From Puccinia triticina (Eukaryota > Basidiomycota > Pucciniomycetes > Pucciniales > Pucciniaceae), in the NCBI RefSeq assembly GCF_026914185.1, contig NC_070569.1:3844001-3908000 (forward strand): 64,000 nt of DNA, given 5' to 3'. Positions 48,100-59,507 of the stretch are shown here, in pieces. Every line of letters starts with the position of its first letter. Within the stretch, counting starts at the first letter, position 1. The notes below the pieces were generated by a model, which did not search any database, had not been told where the DNA came from, and worked only from the letters and a program-made list of their open reading frames with translations. Made by a program: the position numbers and the translations under genes.

Positions 48100-51063
48100 A
48101 TGAGTCAGATCACAAACTCATTGATGAGACAATCCAACATACAAAGCCAGACAATGGTCCCCAGGTCCACAAAACCGTTGGACAATGCCTATCCCATGAT
48201 CCCCGACATTGAAGATGTTGTCCCCGAGCCAACTACACAAGAAGTTCTTGTCCCCCATGGCATCAAATTGCCACCCTGCACCCTTCGAATGGTCCGATGG
48301 CTCGGCGGTGCCCCCCCGGCATTTGATACACATCCGTACTGCTTTACAATACCCGGCCGCACCATGGTGGACGCTTTTGCCTTTGCTGTTGCCATGCAGG
48401 CCACTGTCCGATGGACATTGGAGAATTGCATACCCCCAAAAGTCCCAGGAGAAAAGAAGTCAAACGCAGGTCGACCCCCGACGTATAAGTGGAAACTTTT
48501 CTATATTTGCCCCCGAAAAGGTCACCACGTAGCTCCACTCAATTCTCGCAAAGCCAAATCCGGACGGAAATGCGGCTGCGAGGCAAAGTTCAACATCTCG
48601 CTGCACCTTGCCACTGATACGCTACGGGTTGAGTGGTTCTGGAGGCACTCTCATCAGCTCAACACCGCTGACAATATGAAGCACACTCGGATCTCAAAGG
48701 CTGTCTACGACTGGGCTTGCGACCGAGTCGACTCAGGACTTGGGTGGGATAAGATTCAAGACTTACTTTTGTCGCAAGACCTGGATGATGTAAGTGCCTA
48801 TTGTCATCATTATGCAAGGTATATGCCCATCCTGATCAGTGGTACCTGACCCAAAAAACTAGCTCTGCGAGACCGGTGCGGCTGTCCCAGAGGCCAATGG
48901 TGTCACCGCTGACCTTGTCCGCCACCTGATCAAAACACGTAGGCCTAACGATGCTCGGAAGGATCATGATGTTTTCAAATCACTGTCCCTCTGGGAAGTT
49001 CACCTGAAAAGTCTCGGGTGGCATACCTTTGCTCCGGTTATTGCCGATTCGGAGGCGTTCTTGTTTTGCATCCAATCACCCTGGCAACGGAAGATGATGC
49101 TGGCGCACGGTACGACAATGCTCTTGGTTGACGCAACACACAACACTGTCAACAATTGCTTCCTGTTGCAAGGTCGGAAGGCAAGCTTGTACACAGTAAT
49201 GATCCGAAACGCGGTGACGGGCATGGGTCTTCCTGTATGCTGGGCCTTTACAGGCTCCCTTGCGATGTAAGCCACTTTCTCAGCCAATCACTTGTACGCT
49301 CTGAATATGTATCTGACTTGCCATTTGACCTGTCAGCGAGCCAATTGAACAGATTCTCACCTGGCTGCATCGGTCCTCTGGGCTGATCCCCCATTCTATC
49401 ATGAGTGACTGCGCTCAGGCAATCAAGACTGCAGTCTCGTTATCGTTTGAGTACCTGATGGATCAAGCACCGCTACATTTCTGGTGCGTCTTCCACGTCA
49501 TCAAGGCCGTCAAGGCCAAAGCGCTGGTCTACTTGGGAAGGCAATCGCTTGAGGCTGTGGAGGATTTCCAACAAGTACTGTATTCTAGCACATATCAAGA
49601 TAGCCGAATGATGATCTTCCTCAGTAAGTGGAGGCAAGTACGGCCGGCATTTGCAGATTATGTCGACTCGCAATGGTACACGCACATCCAGCATTGGTCC
49701 AAGTTTTACCGAACAGTAAGTACCTCAAGTCTCTCCACCTGAAACAACTTTCCATACTCACATCTTTGTTTTGCCGGAAAGACCGCATACCAAGGTATCG
49801 ACACCAATAATTATGTCGAAGCATGGCATAACGTCCTCAAGTCCCGATACCTCAAGCCATCTACACGACTTCGAATCGACGAAGTGATACAGATATTCTG
49901 TGAGGTTGTGGAGCCCAAATACAGTCGAAAAACATGCCAGGTGAACACCGGATTTGTCAAGTAAACTACTAACCGATTTCAACAGAAGGCGAAGCGCCGC
50001 GCAGACGCTATTGCCAAAGGCTACTTGGAGCTAATTGGAGCTAAGGTGTGCAGGTTCGCAAACCATGTGAGTATTTATTTTCTATGGCCTTATCTGCGTA
50101 TCAACTAGTTAACATGATTTGGCAGTTCACAATTGGTAGTTTCTCGACCCCGTCTTTACATGTATACCGGGTCGGTTTTGAGCAGCCAACTGGTGTTGCC
50201 GAGGGGCGGCTGATTCGCTGCGACTGTCCCCACTTCACTCGCCACGGTAGTGCGTGTAAACACATGTACTACCTGGCGCGGGAGTACAAGTTACTGGTTG
50301 TGGAGAAGGCCCCGATTACCCAACAGCGCCACCCTCCTATCTCCGTCGACAGTGACTCAGAGGTAGAGGTCCTTAGCAGCTCGACCTTGTCCAAAGCCGC
50401 CGCCCCCAAACGATCCAACGACGAGGCGTTCTCGCCCCGCAACACTGGCTTTCCCAAGAGAGTCTGCGTAGACCGGATGCCTTGTGCTGAGTTTGCCACC
50501 GCCCACCCGGGACTACTCTCGGATGCTTCCAGAACCCCATACATCGAGCCTAGCAGAATCCCAGACAACCAACCCAGCTCATCTATTGCCACATCAGTAT
50601 TGCTCATCGAACCGCTGACCCGCGATGGCAGAATCAAGAACTCACTCAAGTCCGCCACCGTTGCCTTCGAGTCCTCAAGAAAAAAATGGACCGCAAGGAG
50701 ATGGCCAAACGATCCTCGACGTCACGGATGCATGAGTTTCAGCTCGTGTGCTACTCCCTTTTGCGAATGGTTGAAGAACGTGTCCCAGGAATCTGTCACA
50801 CAATGGCATCCTCGTTCCCAGGCGTTGCGGACACTTCTGGACTCAATGGTGCGGAGATGGCTGTGTTGGTTTGTGAGCTCGCAGAGGTTGGCTGGGCGGC
50901 GCTGAAGCGGATCGATGGGCTGCTGAAAGCCAAGGCGCACTCAAAAGCGTTCATCGGTAATTCGGACGAGCTATCTATGATTCTATTTAAAGAACGTCTT
51001 TTCGAGCTCGTGGGGATGCTCGAGAATGCCAATATGCTGGCTCCGAGGAAGCAAATCAGGTAA
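48100..51063 (+). CDS. MULE (Mutator-like) transposase, six exons, nearly intact
   Basis: Exons with consistent phases and GT-AG introns: 48100-48789, 48863-49266, 49337-49715, 49782-49940, 49986-50066, 50126-51063. Exon 1 has a FAR1-like zinc DNA-binding region (FYICPRKGHHV...SGRKCGCEAKF...WFWRHSHQLN). The catalytic triad is in place: D in LLVDATHNTVN, D in MSDCAQAIK, E in NNYVEAWHNVLK, with the WCVFH C-x2-H motif between the second D and the E. A SWIM zinc finger follows (CDCPHFTRHGSACKHMYYLA). No in-frame stop occurs in the core. The only defect is a one-base deficit at an A7 run (50680-50686), after which the frame continues to TAA at 51063 (about 883 residues). It cuts and pastes DNA in the nucleus; terminal inverted repeats were not found. 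Confidence 0.87.
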
Positions 51064-52013
51064 TGGATGATACATTACAGCGTGCAGGGAGAGAGTTGGT
51101 GGAATGGTTACACGGCAGCGATTGGAGGGCGAGGCGAAAGTAAGATGGAACCGATTGTAGGGCGAGTCGTAGGAAGGCAGGGCTGGTTATATGGTGGCGC
51201 GGTTCAAGGAGCGATTCGACAAGGACGATCCGACTGTCCTTCCATCTAGGACAAGATCTGCCCGTCCTTCGGCCTTCATACTTGTAATTGTTTGGGTTAC
51301 TCCCTGTGTCATTCGTCTCTGTTGTCACTCCGTTTGATCATTGCATTTTACAATTGTGTCTTCACTGCTAATCACGTATCCTAGTTACATGCACTGCTAA
51401 TCATTTATCTTAATCAAGATGTGTTGGATTATTACATACTTTCTCTGCTTTTTTTTTGTCGTTCTTTTTTTCCATCTGGTTGTCAAAGTTACAATGAATT
51501 TAATTCCGAATTTCTTTGGCTACATTCGCGCAAGCGGATGTGGACTGCAGGAGTGTTATATACCGAATTCACGGGTCAAATATCCAAAAGTCTCACGCGA
51601 GAATTCCTGATAGGGCATCAGTCCCTCCGGCGAAGCCTCAGGCGGGACTTTGTGCACAGCCTGACCAACTACAGCCAGCGGTTTTTTGCGCTCGATACAA
51701 AAAGCTTTTGATCTGCCATGAAGATACCTGCGGACGCTCATCCGGTCCGGGTACGCGATGCCCTTTAACCTTGATCATCAAATACATCGCGTTCTGTCAC
51801 TTGACAGCATATGTGTGCATCGCTGAGCTCCTGACGTGCGATGGAGATAGAACTGCAAGTGCAGTTCAGACTTCACAACAAATTTGGAACTCCGCATACG
51901 AGGTCCTGTGAGGACAGGCTAAGTACTCTGTGTCCATAGCCTTGGTGTGTAACACATTGACTTACTTTGCCTCCCCTTCTTCCTCTGTGAAAAGTTGATA
52001 CATAGACCCCGTT
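51064..52013. other. Intergenic between the MULE and the secreted-protein gene
   Basis: AT-rich 3' region of the MULE followed by the promoter side of the next gene. A plus-strand frame at 51516-51911 (131 codons) has no recognisable motif and is probably chance. Confidence 0.35.
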
Positions 52014-52868
52014 ATGATTTACTCATCTTATCCGATATTTCTCGTTCTACTTTTCTGTCTCACTCTTGCAACTTATTCAGCAAACATCGACACACCCACT
52101 GTTGAACATTGCCTTTTCTACTCGGGCGCCAATACTACTTCCGCCAGTAAGTCACTCTCGATTAATCACGATGGAAAGCAGCACGTTTGCGGGAATCTTA
52201 TCATTTGAATAACGAAATTTTGATTATTATTATTTTGCCTCGTAGCCTGCAGCGGGTTCTCCGAGTTCAAATGCATCGGCGGATGTCACAATGATTTTGT
52301 CCGTAAGTGGAAGCCATCATCGCCTCGACCATAGATGTCTTTGGGCTGGTCCAGCTGAATTAATGCACTTCTCATCACTTGGGCCATCACAAAAAGACGC
52401 TCAAGGATGTCAACCAAAGGACTACAACGGTGATAATTCAACTCCGCCTACAAATCAAATTTGCGATGTTGAATTCAGTATGATCACGACTCGCGTTAAA
52501 TGTCAGTTTTGTTCTTTGAATCTACATTGAGTCTCTTTGTGCTGAGTGGGCCAATCAAAATTGAAAACGAAATTCGAACATAACACGTGTATCGAAAATA
52601 GCATGCGTAACGAGTGCCGGAGTCAGATTTTCTTGCACGGGGGCCACGTCAGGGTTTGCAAGTATGTGCTTTTCTTTGCGGATTGACAATTGAGAGCTAC
52701 CTCTTAGTTTCAGCAACAGGCGCGGTAACACTAAATATTAATGAAGGAGTGCTCACCTATTCTGTGTGTTTGGTGGATCGCGTAGCTTGCTCTCAGTGTC
52801 TCAAAATCCGCCGACCATATTCTGCAGGATCTTCAACCATGAAAAGCTTTAGGTCCCGACCGTTTTAA
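52014..52868 (+). CDS. Small secreted cysteine-rich protein, five exons (candidate effector)
   Basis: The start ATG at 52014 opens a clear signal peptide (MIYSSYPIFLVLLFCLTLAT, probable cut after YSA). Exons with matching phases: 52014-52146, 52246-52302, 52397-52501, 52602-52661, 52708-52868, giving 516 bases or 171 residues and no stop. The mature part has 11 cysteines (for example CSGFSEFKCIGGCHND, QGCQPKDYNG, SCVTSAGVRFSCTG, VACSQC), as in apoplastic or effector-type fungal proteins. No known domain is recognised. Alternative acceptors at 52355 (exon 3) and 52714 (exon 5) also keep the frame. If intron 3 is not spliced, the frame ends at 52530 with 107 residues. Function is unknown; an effector role is inference. 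Confidence 0.6.
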
Positions 52869-54528
52869 TTCGGGAGCACCGATCAGCATAGCATTCCTTT
52901 CCATGGATGGTTTATTCGTCACAGGTTCAATCCTTCCTGTTCAGTCAAAGGTTCTTTTTTTCGAGGTTTCATATTTGGTCCGACATGATTGAACTGGTTC
53001 TGAGGAGTGCCGCACACGGAAGTACGGAATCCTGGCTCAATGGACGCTTTAATCGACTTTTCGTGCGACAAACAGACGCTTTACCTCTTTCTCCTATTCG
53101 GACATTAGCTCTTTTCACCGTTGAAGTTAATGATACGTTCACACCTGTTTTACCAATGAAAAAGACTCTTTTCACTCTGCATTTCTCCCGTACGTTATCT
53201 GTTTCGCAAAAAACATTTAACTATCCAATAGGCATTTATAATTGCGTTGAGAATTTTCACAGCATGGGCCAAAGTCTGATTGTTCTCGAACTGAGCACAA
53301 GTCCCTCGCCTGCCGGCGAAGTGCGACCTCCCGCCAGGGAGGGACTGGCATGTAATCTCTGATTTTTGGTGAGAGCCCCATGTACAGTGTGTGCGCTATA
53401 AGTTTTGGCGCCCCATTTTGATGTTTTTGAGGGCCAAGGAGGACACTTGGAACTCCAATTTGTTTCTCAGGTGGACTCAGGGGGCTGATGTAGCAGATTA
53501 GGAAGGAAGAATTGGGCACACTTTTTGACATAACAGTGGCTTGGATACACTGTGGAAGGCTTCCTGTCAAGCGTAGCGAACCCATGGCACAGAAAAACTT
53601 TATTACTCTTTTCTAATAATCACTTGCCGACGTGTTCTCTCAGTCCAACATACAACCCCAGAGTTACTGAGCAGCAAAAGAATCTCCGGTCCATCAGGAT
53701 TTAAGTAAGACACTTGTGCAATCTCAAACCAATACTTTGCCTGGACGGCAAGCAATGGGCCTAAAATCTAGAAACAACATGCTCTGGATTGAACTTACTA
53801 TACTTTGGCTGTGGCTTTTTCAGTACATAAAAGCACCAGAATTACTTACCTCCGGTTGCAATATTGATACAGTAGACATCTAGATAACAGGGAAATCATC
53901 TGTAATCAAAACCATTGCAGGTGTGGGTCAGTCTATCAGACTCTATCTTGGGGTTGGAGTTGTGAGGCTGATTATCAGCATACCTGGCCTCAAATTAGAG
54001 CAAAGAGTACCAATGCAAAGTTCATGTGGTTTTAAATTTTGACAAAAAGTGAATGCTTGGATAGACTTGAAAGTCTTTGGTTTGAATTTGATACTTGCAA
54101 GGATCCCCACTTGACCATCCATTCTTGTTACTCGATAGAAGCACTCAATTTCCATTAATGGTGATAATACTTGTATGCATTACAAAAACATTTTAGCTCC
54201 TTTTGGATGAAGCCATAGCAGAGCAGTTCCCTTTAATGTTTATTTTCTTGGTATCCAATTTTAGACTGGTATGAAACCACAGATGTACAAGTCACACCAG
54301 GGTTAATGTAATACCTTTTTTTCCAAGCCCCTGGAGATAATTTTATTGACCTGCAACAGATTTAAAAACTAATCTTTGTTGTTATTTTTAGAACTTCTAT
54401 TGTATAGATCCAGGGAGGAATACACAGGAGTGAAGAGAACTACGATAAGATAAATTCAAAGAAACAAGGATGAGGGTATGCTACAAACTTTAAACTTTGA
54501 AGAGGTTGAAGGTTGAGCGGGGGGGTGA
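52869..54528. other. Intergenic, no supported gene
   Basis: A plus-strand frame at 52907-53362 (151 codons) has no recognised family and ends in a proline-rich stretch coded by GC-rich repeat-like sequence (about 53300-53350). Minus-strand 53943-54155 (70 codons) is also unassigned. Confidence 0.35.
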
Positions 54529-55635
54529 TTAACCAAGCAGACGATCGACGACACCTTCCACGAGAATCCAAGCGCCGGAAGCGGTGATCAGACCGGCGAA
54601 TTTCTCGACGGGACCGTGGAAGTACAAGCTAGTCATGAGGAGCATCCACCACCACACGGCCAACAAGCCGAGGTTGGCGTAGATCGCCAGTCGGTAGTTC
54701 CGGGGCAGCCGCTCCTCTTCCGACTCCGGTCGCTTCTTCTGGGCGAAAAGATGCTGCAGGGAGGGACGCAGAGTAGTGACGATGAGCAGGATCGAGAATG
54801 TGAGCAGAAAGGCGTGCCCTGAGACGTCGATTCCTTCAGACCAATAAGGCTTATAAGTTGACAGAACAAACTGCGGATGGCCAGAGATGACATGCTCAGT
54901 TTTTTTTTTTTTTTCTTCTTAAGAAGGAATTGATTAGTTGGGGGTAGGGTATACCTTATCCAGACCTGGGAGTCTCCTTCCCCAGCGATGTTGACAATAC
55001 AAGTTTTCGAGTTCAAGAGGCTGTTGGACCGGAGATGATCCAGCAGAAGTTGAGTGGAGTGATTTGAGACTGGGGATGCATTTGGCGCCGGAGAGGATGA
55101 GGACTCGTTCGATGAGGCTGCTTCCGAAGCACCATTGGGTGAACAGAATCCAGAAAAGGGTGGCGATGAGATGCAAGGACAAGATCCTTGGGACATGGGA
55201 GGAGGGATGAGCGCGATCCGACAGCGCTTTCTTTTGGGTGGATGCTGCCGACGAGCTTGCTGTTGATGCTGTTCTTGGTTGCTGTTCTTGGTGGGGATGG
55301 GTGCCGAAGTAGCAGGAAGCGATGGCGATGGAGTGGAACCAGACGACGAAGGTGGTCCAAGCCCAGCCGAGTTTGACAAACTTCTGGTTGAGGAAGTTGC
55401 TCTTGTTAGCAAAGTAGGGCAGGGTGGTGGTGGTTGCTTTGATGTCGGTGGTGTGGGTTGAGAGGAGGGCGGCGGGCGGGATGCGGGTGAGTTGGTGGAT
55501 GGGGATGTCTGGGTTGTCTTGAGAGTAGAGTGAGAATGATCGGTAGGTTCCGATGGCGGTTGTTAGGAAGAGCAGGCCGAGGAGGATCCATCTGGTGGTG
55601 GAGGGTGGCGGCGTGTTCTGCGTGGTGGTGGCCAT
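54529..55635 (-). CDS. SCS3: FIT/Scs3-family ER membrane protein (lipid droplet biogenesis)
   Basis: Two exons: 55635-54955 and 54870-54529 (intron of 84 bases with GT-AG, phase 0), 340 residues. The start at 55635 (MATTTQNTPPP) is preferred; an in-frame ATG at 55683 would add 16 residues. Family signatures are in exon 2: GIDVSGHAFLLTFSILL with the conserved Ser-Gly-His, and MLLMTSLYFHGPVEKF with the second conserved His. Exon 1 has hydrophobic helices (WILLGLLFLTTAIG, FVVWFHSIAIASCYF, LHLIATLFWILFTQWCFG). Known FIT proteins sit in the ER membrane, act as acyl-CoA diphosphatases, and are needed for lipid droplet budding and phospholipid balance. The loop at about residues 110-140 is Gln/Ser/Ala-rich. 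It is arranged head-to-head with POP5. No defects seen. Confidence 0.85.
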
Positions 55636-55765
55636 GTCGTGCTCTGCTGGTCTAGCCCTGTTTCCGAGGTGGTTCGCAGTCATCCTGCTGTGGCCGGCAG
55701 CGACAGGGGCTGCATCGAACTACATAGACCAGAACTTTGTCCGGGCACAGCGCCGGGTGGAAGCG
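55636..55765. promoter_or_regulatory. Shared 5' region of the divergent FIT and POP5 genes
   Basis: Only 130 bases separate the chosen start codons (82 if the upstream FIT ATG at 55683 is used), so the two genes probably share a bidirectional promoter. I see no TATA box. Confidence 0.5.
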
Positions 55766-56378
55766 ATGGTCAGATTCAAGGCACGTACATACATGGTCAA
55801 CGCATACAACCATCGCAAGAACTAACCGAGCACTCTCCTGGCAGAACCGATACCTGCTCGTCCAGCTGATCTACGGTCCTCGCGAGAGTTCGACAGGCGG
55901 CTGCCCGGCTGGGGGAAGTGGGAAGGTGGTCAACGAGAAGAGCTTGATCGACTTGATCCGACAATCGATCCAAATCAACTTCGGAGACTTGGGCGCAGGC
56001 GAAGCTGGGGCCGATCTGAACCGTCTGTCCTTTTCCTCTCAGACAGATTGTCCAGAATGGCCGAGAGCTGACCAGCGATTCTTATGGAAAACAGTCAAGT
56101 ATTATTCTCCAGTCACTTCCACCCTCATCCTCAGATGCAAGCGAGACCAAGTAAACAGGGTCAGAGCAAGCCTCCTCTTCATCAACCAGATCAACCCCCA
56201 AACTCCCGTCATCTTCAACGTCATCCATCTCTCAGGGACGATCCGCAAAACTCAATCATTTCTGATCGAGTTCGATCGTCAATCGATCTTGTCGTTCAAT
56301 AACGACAACCAGAATCAGACTCAGACTGCCGAGCAATCCAAGGCCCATTTCGATAAAATCCTCGACCTCGAACCCTGA
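55766..56378 (+). CDS. POP5: RNase P/MRP protein subunit Pop5
   Basis: A short first exon (55766-55780) encodes M-V-R-F-K. The second exon (55845-56378) begins N-R-Y-L-L-V-Q-L-I-Y; together they rebuild the universal Pop5 N-terminus. Further family motifs are STLILRCKRDQVNRV, NVIHLSGTIRKTQSFLIEFD and the C-terminal acidic and glutamine stretch. Length is 182 residues, usual for fungi. The 64-base intron appears to use a GC donor (AAG/GCACGT) with a normal AG acceptor. The product is a core protein of nuclear RNase P and MRP, which mature tRNA 5' ends and rRNA. It is divergent from the FIT gene. Confidence 0.88.
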
Positions 56379-57041
56379 CGTACATGCATATTAATCAACT
56401 CTCCTCACATGTTTTTTTTTCTTCATTTGAGCTCTTCGCCTCTTTTTCGCTTACTGAATCGTACAAAGTCTACTCTGTTCAATCAGAATAACCAATGCTA
56501 TCGACGGATGTGTGCCGGACATCTGCAGTATCTCGTTCGAGCCATTCAAACGACAGGAGAGGATGGCCTCGAAGAAGGGACACCGTCTTGAAAATTCTGA
56601 TTGGCTTCGCCTGGTGGGTGCAGAGGCTTAGCATAGTTCCCAGGTTGGTTCCATTGGCTTTCAACCCTATCCTGCTTGCCGGGCGCGAGCATGCTCCGGT
56701 AGATTAATCGTGCCACCGTGAAGAACTTGAGGGAACTGGTGCGCAGTGGGCACGACATAAACAAGGCAAGTCTGCAATCACAAGTCAAGTCCTCAATCCT
56801 ATGAGTCGACACTATGTATTTTCATGTTTATGTTTTGCAAGTGGTATTAGCTTGAAACAAGTGGGGCCCACTTCCTTTTGGAACTCATGGAAGTTCAAGT
56901 CGTACTGTACACAAGTGGAAAAAAACACCACCACTTGGGCGACTTGCTTGCTTCAACATTTAAGGCCCTTCCCCCATTCCCAACATCAGCCATCGGACCC
57001 CATCATCACACTTCCCCCCCCCCCCCCTTCAGCAGCACAAG
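56379..57041. other. Intergenic region 3' of POP5
   Basis: No supported gene. A C-run of 14 lies at about 57016-57029, directly before the next gene. Short frames on both strands lack recognisable features. Confidence 0.35.
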
Positions 57042-58753
57042 ATGCTATTCAGCGTATCTACCGCCCGATGTCTTGCATACTTCCTCTGTCAACTGGTTGA
57101 TACCACACAAGGAGTAATTCACAATATTGGTAGGGAACGGCCCTTGTCGAAGATGGCTAGCGCATCCGTAAACGCAGCGGCTTCCTCTACAGCCGCGCCA
57201 GCGGAGAAACGGGAACATTGGATCACACCCCCAAAATTTGATGGAATGGATGAATATCTCTCGAGATTCCCGCTTCCTGGTCATCCCCGTGCGCAGAATA
57301 ACTCTAGCATTGCAAAAAACCCATGAACAGCCCCTTATTTTCCTGCCAAAGAAGAACTGACGGATTTTTTTTCTCTTTCACAATCCGGATCTCCAGGAAA
57401 TACTACTCCACGTAGGCCTCGGGATTGTTCACCATTTTTGACACCACGGATTGCCAAGAAGCTTGCTGAGTTGTATGGTTTCCCGTGATATTTCTCTGTC
57501 TAGTATTACAAACTCCAGATGATGCAGATACGAACACGCGTCAGTACTGATCCGCATCTTCAAATGTGCACCCGCCAGCGTAATTACAAAGCGAATGCTG
57601 AGATTCTTTTTGCACCCTCTACGCTACCTTGTTCTCCTCAATTTGCTCTTCTCTTCTCGCATTCTCTCCCGCTGACTCGTATGGTTTATAATGTTCTCTG
57701 AAAGTCGCTGAGATTTATGCTAAATGTGGGTGGACTCCTTCCAGCACACGTGTCAGAGCTAGTGAATACGATTCTATATAGTGCCTATTATGCTTGAAGC
57801 TGATAATTTCCCCTTGGTTCAGTCGAGGTCAACCATAAATTAATACCAGGCAACCCATACAACCAGATCATCAAATATATGCACAAGCAGGATGTTCGAG
57901 TTGAATATAAAGGTCGCCTAATAGACCTCACGTTCAAAGACATTATGGAGAGCTCCCAACCGACGAACGCGGAAATCAAGAACTGGCTTGCAGTTCTTTC
58001 TAGTGCCCTGAACGTAGCTGGAAAACTAGACGATCCCACAGCACCACGCATGGTTGCATATTTGTTGTACGGCCTCTTCGACCTTAAGTCAAGGTTTGAA
58101 GAACTTGAAAAGCTTCATCAGGACCTGCTTCATGAGGACCTTCTCCGTCATATCGATGCAGTGATTTTGAATGCGCAAAAAATCCGCGATGACAGCAAAT
58201 TTCATCCAGCATCTTATCTCGGATGGGAACATGGTTTGTTTCGCCATTAGATACCCTGTCATGGTATATCATCACACTCATGGCACTTTTTCCACCTACC
58301 CACTCTTTCCCAAATTAGCAATCCTTAAACCGGAGAAGGGATTTGGAGATATAGGTTTGTAGAATTAGTGCTCTTTAATACTGACTGGCACCTGAACTCA
58401 TTGACATTGCCTTCCGTCCATCATCGCATTCTTACTGCCCAGGCAAAAGAGAAATTTTTACGAAAATTTTCGAACACGATTCCCAGATCACCCAAGCAAT
58501 GTCCACAAACTTAGTGGAAAGTATTAAATCTCTCGAGTACCTCTGCAAAAATTTAGGTTCTTTCTCGGCCTATAGGAGGGTGACAGCCCTGGCTGTCTTG
58601 TATCATATGTCACAGGTCTTGAGGGACAATCATTCCCTTTTTGCTATATTTAACGACTCTGTCAGATTGACTGGTAATGAATTCCGGTTTCATGAGCAAA
58701 CTCTCTTCCGACTCATATCACGCAGACTTCAGTCATTCTCCCACGAAATTTAG
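57042..58753 (+). CDS. Unassigned multi-exon gene (possible secreted or rust-specific protein)
   Basis: A first coding segment from ATG 57042 has a hydrophobic N-terminus (CLAYFLCQLV), then EKREHWITPPKFDGMDEYLS. The same frame resumes after a TGA at 57324 as APYFPAKEELTDFFSLSQSG to about 57487. Either the TGA is a mutation, or a 42-base intron (57289-57330) removes it. A later exon (about 57829-58233) reads IKYMHKQDVRVEYKGRLIDL and joins 58443-58753 in phase across a 209-base GT-AG intron, ending LISRRLQSFSHEI. The middle (57490-57828) is unresolved. No known domain is seen. It may be a real host gene or a decaying one. Confidence 0.45.
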
Positions 58754-59507
58754 ATTTTCATCCGGCATTTCCCCCCAATTAAACCAGACCACACATTTTG
58801 CCTAGCAACTTATGTCACACTTTCACTTTTGAAACAACTCTTGTTTTATGAAAATGCTTTTTCTCATCCAAAATAAACAATACAAATAAGCTGATTGTTT
58901 ATGTTCCGTCCGCATGGAAAGGAGACCTGTCAAATTGCAGGTCCTCCATGTCATGTACAGTTATGGTGTTCAAAGTTGGTTTGCATAATTTTATCTAAGT
59001 TTATTAAAACCACAGTTTCACCAAAAATAAATGAAGGGTTTCCCCTATATACAAGCAATCACAAAAAAAAAAAAAAACAAGCTAATACCATGGGAGTTTC
59101 CTTGGCACTTGTGTGCAAGTGCCATCTCTGAACTCAGTCATAGATTTGGTTGGATCTCAGTTAGATGCTGGTTGGAAGGCAATTTCATGTCTGCCACAAA
59201 CTTTATAAGAACTGTAATCATACCAAATGTGTTGTGCAATGTCTGTGTAAAATGTATGCCATACCTATGCTAAAAGCCAGGACAATTTGATGATAAGGTT
59301 TACTTGATCCTCAAGCTTGACAAAAGTTCCTCATATTTCAATTATCATGATTTTTGACCTCTTTGGAAACCCATACCCAGTAGGTTTCTCTGAAACGGTT
59401 TTTGTATTTATTTTCAGGGCACACACCAAAAAGCTGCCAGTTCTTCTTAAGTTGTTTCTGTTACACATGGTCAAAAATTTTGATGGAGTGTAGTGATACT
59501 GTGGGAG
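58754..59507. other. Intergenic; one arm of a short inverted repeat
   Basis: No gene seen. A 39-base motif at 59087-59125 (ACCATGGGAGTTT...GCAAGTGCCAT) recurs inverted at 61739-61777. It contains its own small palindrome TGGCACTTG/CAAGTGCCA. Confidence 0.45.

Noticed and set aside
52907..53362. 151-codon plus-strand frame as a gene
   Set aside because: No family resemblance, and the C-terminal part is coded by repeat-like GC-rich sequence; evidence too weak.
54633..55412. 259-codon minus-strand frame overlapping the FIT gene
   Set aside because: It is a shadow of the FIT exons in another frame, reading through the intron. The spliced frame matches the family.
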